This document shows positions 58,225-64,000 of a stretch of DNA of 64,000 nucleotides, piece by piece. Numbering within the stretch: the stretch's first letter is position 1; each line of letters opens with the position of its first letter. The position numbers and the translations under genes were made by a program. The DNA comes from Levilactobacillus brevis ATCC 14869 = DSM 20054 (lineage in GTDB: Bacteria; Bacillota; Bacilli; Lactobacillales; Lactobacillaceae): positions 292,347 through 356,346 of the forward strand of contig NZ_AZCP01000001.1 of the NCBI RefSeq assembly GCF_001433855.1. Direction: 5' to 3'. The notes below the pieces were generated by a model, which ran no database searches, was not told the DNA's origin, and saw only the letters and a list, made by a program, of their open reading frames with translations.

Positions 58225-58446
58225 ATGCCCAAAACATTTTATGAGTTTCTAATGACGCAACGTAACCCGGAGAGCTATGAACCTGTGGCCAGTTTTGCCA
58301 ATAACGCCTTTCTGGACAGCGCATTTCCCAAACAAGAAACACAGTTCGAACCACTCTCCAAATATTTAGAAGAAAACGCGCCTTATTTGCCATCAATGAC
58401 TATCTTCGATGATGCTTGGCAATTGTATTTGGCAGCGTTGGCTTAG
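58225..58446 (+). CDS. YozE family protein (UPF0346)
   Basis: A 73-residue acidic protein starting [15 protein letters not shown], the YozE SAM-like fold of about 70-75 residues. ATG 58225 follows AAGGAGG; the longer in-frame start at 58120 lies inside ypmS-like. Function unknown. Last gene of the degV-side cluster. Confidence 0.92.
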   Translation: MPKTFYEFLMTQRNPESYEPVASFANNAFLDSAFPKQETQFEPLSKYLEENAPYLPSMTIFDDAWQLYLAALA

Positions 58447-58450
58447 TGTG

Positions 58451-58476
58451 AAAGTCCTCGGTTGAGGGCTTTTTTA
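58451..58476 (+). terminator. Terminator after yozE
   Basis: AAAGTCCTC (58451-58459) and GAGGGCTTT (58464-58472), 4-base loop, T run. Confidence 0.8.
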
Positions 58477-58664
58477 TTTGTCCTGAATTTATCAGATAAT
58501 ATATGGTTTGACAAATCAGTATAGAGTTAGTAATCGCTTGGATCCTGGGAATTAAGTGCTCTTTACTCGCTCAGTAACTCTCATTAACATGATCAAAGTA
58601 TTGTCAATAAAAGAGTTGTGATTTTTATTTAATTCAAAAAATAAAATTAATTTCATTAAAACCA

Positions 58665-58693
58665 TGGAATTTATTTCATAGCAATGCTAGAAT
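58665..58693 (+). promoter_or_regulatory. Promoter of sugar operon
   Basis: TGGAAT (58665-58670), 17-base spacer, extended -10 TGC-TAGAAT (58685-58693). It lies in a 311-base gap between yozE and the permease gene. The gap also holds the yozE terminator, an A+T-rich stretch with no recognisable gene, and two ATTTCAT repeats (58650-58656, 58673-58679) that could bind a regulator. Confidence 0.55.
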
Positions 58694-58706
58694 GATAACG
58701 GTTACA
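58693..58706 (+). promoter_or_regulatory. cre (CcpA site) of sugar operon
   Basis: TGATAACGGTTACA fits the cre consensus WTGNNARCGNWWWCAW except the last base, and overlaps the -10 and transcription start. CcpA bound there would repress the operon in the presence of preferred sugars. Confidence 0.65.
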
Positions 58707-58757
58707 GAATCTTTAACTTATTTGCATCAATATTTTATAACACGAGGGGTGTTAGTT

Positions 58758-60125
58758 ATGGAAACAAAGAAAAGCCACGATTTTGGATTGATCAAATTTC
58801 GTGGAAAAGAATTAGATAATGGATACACTAGCAAAATGCCAATTGTCCAATTTGTCTTGGTATCACTATTATTCCCAATGTGGGGAGCAGCAGCTAGTTT
58901 AAACGATATTCTAATTACTCAGTTTAAATCTATTTTCCAGTTGAGTAATTTGGCATCAGCCTATGTTCAAAGTGCATTTTCCCTAGGTTACTTTTTAATG
59001 GCAATCCCAGCATCGTGGTTGATTAAAAAAACGTCGTATAAATTGACAATTATTATTGGGTTATTGTTGTACTTAATAGGGTGTGCACTCTTCTTTCCCG
59101 CATCTGCTGCTGCAACTTATGGCTTTTTTCTAGCAGCATTATTTGTGCTAGCAACAGGTCTGACGGTTATCGAAACTGCTGCTGATACTGACTCAGCACT
59201 TTTAGGACCGGAGAAGCAGCGGACATTACGTTTGAATATTTCACAAACCTTCTTACCATTCGGTTCAATTGCTGGTATCTTACTTGGTAAATACCTTATC
59301 TTCTCTGGTGGCGAGAACCTCGATGAGCAATTAAGGAAGTTATCAGGTAGTGCTCGTGTTCGTTTTGGTGAAGAAGCCCTGCAAAAGACTCTCCAACCAT
59401 ACAAATACATTATTATGGTAATTGCAGTCATGATTATTTTGTTTTTAATCACTCAATTTCCCAGTGGCAAGCCAAAAGCTAAAGTAGACGAAACTAAACC
59501 TAAAGAAAATTTAGGCCAAACAGTAATGGCTCTGCTAAAAAATCACAATTTTACTTACGGAATGTTTACATTATTTATGTATGTTGGTTTACAAGTTTCT
59601 GTTTGGTCTTTTACGATTCGTTTGGCATTGAATTTGGATCACTCGATTAATGAAAGAACATCATCAAATTTCGTTATCGGTAGTTACGTTGCTTTCTTTG
59701 TGGGTCGGATCATTGCTGACTATTTAATGAAAAAAATTCCACATTTGAAGGTTCTACTTTGGTATTCAGTTCTTGGATTCATTGCAATCGGTTACATGAT
59801 GATTGATCGGAGCTTCAATGGCGTTTACGTTGCCATCTTAGTATCTGGTTTAATGGGACCAGGATATGCAACAATTTACACTGAAACGCTGGGGTTCATT
59901 GAAGACGCTCATCAGACTGAAACTGCTGGTGCTATGCTAGTCATGATGGTTGTTGGTGGTGGTGTCTGGCCAGCTATCCAAGGCTGGTTTGCCGACATTA
60001 CTGGTTCAATGACAATTTCGTTTGCCGTACACTTCTTAACATTTGGTGCAATAATCATCTATGCCTACCATTACATCAAACATCCATTTGATGGTCTTGC
60101 AAAGGAGAAAGAGGTAAAACAATGA
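58758..60125 (+). CDS. MFS sugar permease, FucP-like (sugar:H+ symporter)
   Basis: A 455-residue, 12-helix major facilitator of the FHS/FucP type. LFPMWGAAASLNDILI is near residue 32 and AFSLGYFLMAIPASWLIKK near 75. It starts at ATG 58758 after GAGGGG; the in-frame ATG at 58692 overlaps the promoter and cre. A+T-richer than the housekeeping genes. It is the likely importer for the sugar handled by the epimerase and kinase that follow; the sugar itself is not identifiable. Overlaps the next gene by four bases (ATGA). Confidence 0.88.
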   Translation: METKKSHDFGLIKFRGKELDNGYTSKMPIVQFVLVSLLFPMWGAAASLNDILITQFKSIFQLSNLASAYVQSAFSLGYFLMAIPASWLIKKTSYKLTIIIGLLLYLIGCALFFPASAAATYGFFLAALFVLATGLTVIETAADTDSALLGPEKQRTLRLNISQTFLPFGSIAGILLGKYLIFSGGENLDEQLRKLSGSARVRFGEEALQKTLQPYKYIIMVIAVMIILFLITQFPSGKPKAKVDETKPKENLGQTVMALLKNHNFTYGMFTLFMYVGLQVSVWSFTIRLALNLDHSINERTSSNFVIGSYVAFFVGRIIADYLMKKIPHLKVLLWYSVLGFIAIGYMMIDRSFNGVYVAILVSGLMGPGYATIYTETLGFIEDAHQTETAGAMLVMMVVGGGVWPAIQGWFADITGSMTISFAVHFLTFGAIIIYAYHYIKHPFDGLAKEKEVKQ

Positions 60126-61138
60126 CAAAGTTCAGACTATACAAAGATAGTTTTAAAGAACAGACTCGCGTTTTGATTGAAAACGATGAATTCACCATTT
60201 CTAGTTTTAAATATTCGTCTGGCGTTAAAGCATTGAAGATTAGTAATTCGCGTGGTTATTTGACCTTTCTACCATTTGAAGGGTTAATGATCTGGGAAGC
60301 TGTATTTGATGGATTTGATTTGAAGATGAAAAATACTTTCAAACAACCATATCCGGGTAAGCAGATCACTGATTCATACGGCCCATTTCAATTTCACTCA
60401 GGTTTATTAGCAAGTGGAAACCCTGGTCCTGAAGATGATCACTATGCGCACGGTGAATTTCCACTTACACAAATGGATTCATCTTTTATAGATATAGATG
60501 AAGATAAGGTTACAATCAGTAGTCAAGTTGAATATGTACGAGGTTTTGGTGATCATTATTTTGCCAACCCCTCAGTAACTCTAAAAAAAGGGAGTGCATT
60601 GTTTGACATTAGAATGTTCGTTAAGAATCTTTCTGAATATCAGGAAATGCCATTACAGTATCTGACACATATCAACTATAAATTTGTAGAAGGTGCTAAA
60701 ATTACTCAGAACATTTCTGACAAGGCATTTGAACTACGAACTTCGATACCAGATCACATTCACCCGACTAAGGAATGGATGGCATTTACAGACAACATTG
60801 CTAAATCAGGTAAGATGATCAACGATCTCGATAATATCAATCATTTTGATCCTGAAATCGTCTTTTTTGGAGATAAATTGAACAAATTCGTTGATGATGC
60901 CGTATTTGAGATGCAAATGGATAAAAAACACACTGTTAAGGTGGCGTTCAATACAACTCAATTTCCTGACGTAACGCGCTGGTTAATGTATAATCCCGAT
61001 CTCCAAGTCGCCGCATTTGCACTTCCGGCAACTAGTCGAACAGAAGGACGTACGGCGGCCAAAGAGAATGGTACTTTGATTATGCTTAAACCGCAAGAGA
61101 GTCGAAGTTTTAAGGTAACCACAGGATTAGAAGACTAA
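60122..61138 (+). CDS. DUF4432 family aldose 1-epimerase-like protein
   Basis: A 338-residue beta-sandwich protein of the galactose-mutarotase superfamily (DUF4432). It has a YGPFQFHSGLLASGNPGPEDDH (in part, ~80-100) segment, His in DHYAHGE, and LTHINYKF near residue 182. It probably interconverts anomers of the imported sugar before phosphorylation. Starts by ATGA overlap with the permease. Confidence 0.8.
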   Translation: MTKFRLYKDSFKEQTRVLIENDEFTISSFKYSSGVKALKISNSRGYLTFLPFEGLMIWEAVFDGFDLKMKNTFKQPYPGKQITDSYGPFQFHSGLLASGNPGPEDDHYAHGEFPLTQMDSSFIDIDEDKVTISSQVEYVRGFGDHYFANPSVTLKKGSALFDIRMFVKNLSEYQEMPLQYLTHINYKFVEGAKITQNISDKAFELRTSIPDHIHPTKEWMAFTDNIAKSGKMINDLDNINHFDPEIVFFGDKLNKFVDDAVFEMQMDKKHTVKVAFNTTQFPDVTRWLMYNPDLQVAAFALPATSRTEGRTAAKENGTLIMLKPQESRSFKVTTGLED

Positions 61139-61163
61139 TTAATTCAAAAGAAGGTAAATTATC

Positions 61164-62672
61164 ATGTCTAAATATATATTAGGAATTGATATTGGTACTT
61201 CAGGTACCAAAGCTATTTTGATGACCACCACTGGTGAAATTGTTGCTCAAAAGAAAGATAACTATTCATTTATGACGCCACACCCAGGGTGGGCAGAATC
61301 TAACGCCGAAGACTGGCTCAATGCTGTTACGGCTGTGATTCGAAAGCTATCATCACACGTTGATGATGACGACATTGTCGCTATCGGAATTGATGGATTA
61401 TATGGCGGTTCCGGAATCCCGGTTGATAAAGACGGTTCTGTATTAGGCCCCGCTTTGATTTGGATGGATCGTCGGGCAACTGCTGAAACAGAGCAAGTTA
61501 AGCAACTTGTCAGCGACAAGGAATTAATGGATGTAACCGCTAATCTGGCTGATCCATATTATGGTTATACAAAACTTATGTGGTTAAAGAAGCATAAACC
61601 CGCTCTTTATCAACAAACAGATCAATTCTTACCACCCGAATCATTTATTATTAGAGAACTAACTGGTCAGACAAGTATCAATTATTCGGCTGCTGGGAAT
61701 TTAGCTGGTATATTTGATATCAACAAAGACGAGTGGTCAACAGAGCTTGCCGATAAACTAGGCCTAGATGTTTCCAAGTTACCGCAGAAATTTGTGACAA
61801 GTACCGAAATAGCTGGCCAAGTCACTGAAGAATGGGGACAACGACTTGGTATTAAGTCTGGTACGCCAGTATTCAATACTGGTGTCGATGTTGGACCGGC
61901 AACCGTCGGAACCGGTGTTATTAAACCTGGTAAAGTAACGGTGGCCTTGGGAACTTCAATGAATGCTGCGCTGGTCACTAAGAAGCCGTTGTGTAATAAT
62001 GGTCTCATTATTTGGCCATACGCTTATAACCCCAAAGGCCTATATTATAACTTTGCTGGTGCTAATACTGCTGGCGCTATTGTAGCTTGGTTCGTTAAAG
62101 AGTTTGAACGTGACTTTGATGAGAATGAAGGGCCAAAAGAATTAGATTTTCAAAGCGCTGATACTCCAGCTGGCAGTAATGGCTTACTCGTTTTACCGTT
62201 CTTCATGGGTGAACGCAGTCCATTATGGAATTCAACGGTTCGTGGTACTGTTTTAGGGTTATCTCTTAAGACAACCAAGTATGAGTTATACAACGCTTTT
62301 CAAGAAGCAATTGCTTATTCAGTACGTCAGAGCATCGAGACTTTTGGTGCTGATATTGGTAATGAAATTACCTTAGTCGGCGGGGTCAGCAACTCGAAGA
62401 AGATGGTCCAGATGATCGCAGATGTCACTGGTAAAACAGTTCTAACAACCAAGTCAGGTGGCGAGGCCAATTTGGGTAGTGCAATCTTAGCGGGTATTGG
62501 TATTAACGCGGTTGACCCTGATGATGTTTCAGATTGGATAAAAATCGACCAACGGATTGTTCCAAATTCTAATCGAAATTCATTGTATAATAAGTATTTC
62601 CAGATGTACCAATTGGCGTATAATAATGTTAAGGATTTCTACAAAGACTTTTCAACTATCAATAATGAGTAG
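61164..62672 (+). CDS. FGGY family carbohydrate kinase
   Basis: A 502-residue sugar kinase with an N-terminal ATPase fold (GIDIGTSGTKAI, residues ~4-15), MDRRA near 108, and a C-terminal domain with VGGVSNSKKMVQMIADVTG near 407 and a GGEANLGSA segment. Family members phosphorylate xylulose, gluconate, ribulose, fuculose or related sugars. Specificity is not certain, but gluconokinase- or xylulokinase-like enzymes are nearest by eye. It commits the imported sugar to metabolism. Confidence 0.88.
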   Translation: MSKYILGIDIGTSGTKAILMTTTGEIVAQKKDNYSFMTPHPGWAESNAEDWLNAVTAVIRKLSSHVDDDDIVAIGIDGLYGGSGIPVDKDGSVLGPALIWMDRRATAETEQVKQLVSDKELMDVTANLADPYYGYTKLMWLKKHKPALYQQTDQFLPPESFIIRELTGQTSINYSAAGNLAGIFDINKDEWSTELADKLGLDVSKLPQKFVTSTEIAGQVTEEWGQRLGIKSGTPVFNTGVDVGPATVGTGVIKPGKVTVALGTSMNAALVTKKPLCNNGLIIWPYAYNPKGLYYNFAGANTAGAIVAWFVKEFERDFDENEGPKELDFQSADTPAGSNGLLVLPFFMGERSPLWNSTVRGTVLGLSLKTTKYELYNAFQEAIAYSVRQSIETFGADIGNEITLVGGVSNSKKMVQMIADVTGKTVLTTKSGGEANLGSAILAGIGINAVDPDDVSDWIKIDQRIVPNSNRNSLYNKYFQMYQLAYNNVKDFYKDFSTINNE

Positions 62673-62723
62673 CATTATTCTTAGGAGGTTTTTACAATAA
62701 GTACCCTTAACAAACGTAAACAA

Positions 62724-63644
62724 ATGTTGCGACTCGCCAGATTGTATTATGTTGAAGGCGTTAGTCAAAATCAATTAGCAGAACGAGAGGGAATTTCTAA
62801 GGCAACTGTGTCTAGAATGCTTTCATTAGCGCGTGAAAATGGGTTCGTCACAGTTACTGTGAATGATGGTCTACGAGATGCCAATGTGTTGGCCAATCAG
62901 CTACGTGATATTTATCCAGACGTTCAGTTTACTGTTGTCCCGACTTCCCATAATGACCGAACAGAGATCCTTGATAAAGTAGCACTTGCAACAGCTCATT
63001 ATTTAGATAGTTTAGTCAAAAATGGTGACATTATTGGGTTTGGTGGAAGTGAGATACTAAATATGATTGCAAAATATCTTACACCAAAGGATGTACGGGA
63101 TGTTGTAGCTTTGTCCTTAACAGGAATCATTGTTAACCCTAACTGTGAGTCAATTGCTTATCAAACAGGCGTCAAATTAGCTAATGCATATCAGACTGAT
63201 GCCAATTTTTTACCCCTACCGATTATTTTCGATGATATTGCTGCAAAGGAACTTGTTGAAAAAGAAGGACTCATCCGTCACCTCGAAAAACTTGGGCGCC
63301 TAGCAAATATCGCGTTAATTTCACTAGACTCGATAGAAGACAGTTCATTTTTAAATCAAATGAATTACTTTAAGGATGAGCAGAAGCGAAAAATAACTGA
63401 GAAGGCAGTTGGTGACATATTGGGACATTTTATCAATAATAATGGCGAGATCATTGATCCTACCTTAGATGAACGTGTAGTAACCACGCCCCTTAACAAT
63501 CTTAAACATAAAGAGTATTCTATTGCTACAGTGCATAAGGTTGAAACTGTTCCAACACTTAAAGCTGCCTTGAAGGCTGGCTACTGTAACAAGGTTTTTA
63601 TCGATCAGTATAGTACACAAGTTTTACTAGATTCATATGTTTAA
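62724..63644 (+). CDS. SorC family sugar-responsive transcriptional regulator
   Basis: A SorC/DeoR-type regulator. The N-terminal helix-turn-helix VSQNQLAEREGISKATVSRML (in part) is at residues ~14-34, and a C-terminal sugar-phosphate-binding domain (VVPTSHNDRTEIL, GDIIGFGGSEILN) follows. Coordinates begin at the first ATG. However, AGGAGG (62683-62688) lies 35 bases upstream and eight bases before an in-frame ATA at 62697, from which a typical nine-residue N-terminal extension would be translated. It probably responds to an intermediate of the upstream genes and controls them. Confidence 0.88.
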   Translation: MLRLARLYYVEGVSQNQLAEREGISKATVSRMLSLARENGFVTVTVNDGLRDANVLANQLRDIYPDVQFTVVPTSHNDRTEILDKVALATAHYLDSLVKNGDIIGFGGSEILNMIAKYLTPKDVRDVVALSLTGIIVNPNCESIAYQTGVKLANAYQTDANFLPLPIIFDDIAAKELVEKEGLIRHLEKLGRLANIALISLDSIEDSSFLNQMNYFKDEQKRKITEKAVGDILGHFINNNGEIIDPTLDERVVTTPLNNLKHKEYSIATVHKVETVPTLKAALKAGYCNKVFIDQYSTQVLLDSYV

Positions 63645-63723
63645 TTAATCCAAAAATCAACCCGATTTTTCCCAATAGTTTAGAATCATCTAGTTTAAGA
63701 TTGTTTTCTAGGTAACTTGTCAT

Positions 63724-63749
63724 GGCTCTTTGTCAACTAGTGTTGATGG
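63724..63749. mobile_element. Possible insertion-sequence end (ISL3-like)
   Basis: GGCTCTTTGTCAACTAGTGT begins a stretch resembling the terminal repeats of ISL3-family elements, which commonly open GGCTCTTTGTCAA-like. Recognition is from memory and no transposase lies in the remaining 250 bases, so it may be a relic or only a chance match. Confidence 0.3.
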
Positions 63750-63762
63750 AGGGATTTACGTG

Positions 63763-63796
63763 GAACTTCGTTCGCTTGCGAACGGGGTTCTTTTTC
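63763..63796 (+). terminator. Terminator downstream of SorC regulator
   Basis: GAACTTCGTTCGC (63763-63775) and GCGAACGGGGTTC (63778-63790), two wobbles, very tight loop, then TTTTT. Confidence 0.75.
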
Positions 63797-63822
63797 TTTA
63801 TGTCATAGAATTATTTTTTGTT

Positions 63823-63850
63823 TTGTGTGAGAGTTGGTAAGTCGTATACT
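63823..63850 (+). promoter_or_regulatory. Promoter of final gene
   Basis: TTGTGT (63823-63828), 16-base spacer, TATACT (63845-63850), 39 bases before the last ATG. Confidence 0.5.
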
Positions 63851-63856
63851 TAAGTA
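63847..63856. promoter_or_regulatory. Perfect palindrome at -10 of final gene
   Basis: TACTTAAGTA is a perfect 10-bp palindrome overlapping the -10 box, a possible operator. Confidence 0.35.
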
Positions 63857-63888
63857 AGCATATTAATAAATCACTGGAGGTAATCAAG

Positions 63889-64000
63889 ATGGATGAGCAT
63901 GAGCAGCAACGACTCGAAGAGCTGGCTGAGCGAAGACGACCCGCTTTGGAAATTCGTGCGGAGATGGCGGGGCTTCAAGATAAAAAATACCGAGAAGGCC
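63889..64000 (+). CDS. Unrecognised protein, 3' end outside window
   Basis: An open frame from ATG 63889, with CTGGAGG (63874-63880) at good spacing, running off the end after 37 codons. It begins MDEHEQQRLEELAERRRP and is very rich in Glu, Arg and Gln, probably helical. No family can be named from this fragment. Its own promoter and palindrome are seen upstream. Confidence 0.6.
   Translation, partial: MDEHEQQRLEELAERRRPALEIRAEMAGLQDKKYREG

Noticed and set aside
1-64000. rRNA, tRNA, tmRNA genes, CRISPR arrays, prophage or complete IS elements
   Set aside because: I read for tRNA-like cloverleaf ends, CRISPR periodicity, integrase/transposase frames and found none besides xerD, which is in its housekeeping context, and the uncertain IS end at 63724.

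Overview
The window looks like a contiguous piece of a lactobacillus chromosome. Supporting signs are the low-to-middling G+C, strong AAGGAGG-type ribosome binding sites with many TTG and GTG starts, a CtsR box, Gram-positive T-box and FMN riboswitches, and a classic Firmicutes gene order (phoH-ybeY-dgkA-era-recO-glyQS-dnaG-rpoD; xerD-ribT-scpA-scpB-rluB; ypbB-recQ-ypbE-cmk-rpsA-der-hup; cca-ABC-F-thyA-dfrA; degV-ypmR-ypmS-yozE). Between dnaE and pyk, where homofermentative lactobacilli carry pfkA (6-phosphofructokinase), this genome has a transaldolase/fructose-6-phosphate-aldolase-family gene. That points to an obligate heterofermenter of the Levilactobacillus brevis type. Genus-level placement is inference.

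Layout. 1-5.3 kb: a YitT-type membrane protein, then a wall-polymer cluster (two CDP-glycerol glycerophosphotransferases flanking a TagG-type ABC permease, no ATPase) ending in endonuclease IV. 5.3-8.7 kb: a PPDK-regulator homologue divergent from rpsU, a zinc-free quinone-oxidoreductase-type gene divergent from its probable HxlR regulator, and yqeY. 8.9-19 kb: translation, replication and envelope housekeeping genes with a T-box before glyQS. 19-23 kb: an Rrf2-type regulator and a 1096-residue MMPL exporter with a very long low-complexity ectodomain. 23-33 kb: trmK, a Nif3-family gene, pepT, clpB under CtsR with a structured leader encoding a 9-residue peptide, dnaE, and a transaldolase-family gene. 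33-58.5 kb: pyk and a long run of core genes (RNA binding, XerD, condensin ScpAB, riboflavin uptake under an FMN riboswitch, RecQ, S1, Der, HU, TPR, CCA-adding enzyme, ABC-F, thymidylate synthase/DHFR, DegV, GDSL hydrolase). 58.5-63.7 kb: an A+T-richer sugar operon (FucP-like MFS permease, DUF4432 epimerase, FGGY kinase, SorC regulator) behind a promoter with a cre site. The window ends in a possible insertion-sequence end, a terminator, and the first 37 codons of an unrecognised gene.

The most striking non-coding signal is the 5' leader of clpB. A hairpin at the probable mRNA 5' end holds both the Shine-Dalgarno and the GTG start codon of a tiny reading frame, directly below a perfect CtsR operator and promoter, and is followed by a T run. 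It could be a thermosensor or a translation-coupled attenuator. Other regulatory oddities are a long-range hairpin that would mask the transaldolase ribosome binding site only in read-through transcripts, terminator-like hairpins between promoter and gene at dnaG and rpsU, and an apparent ATA start codon in the SorC regulator. No rRNA, tRNA, CRISPR array, prophage or intact transposase was seen.
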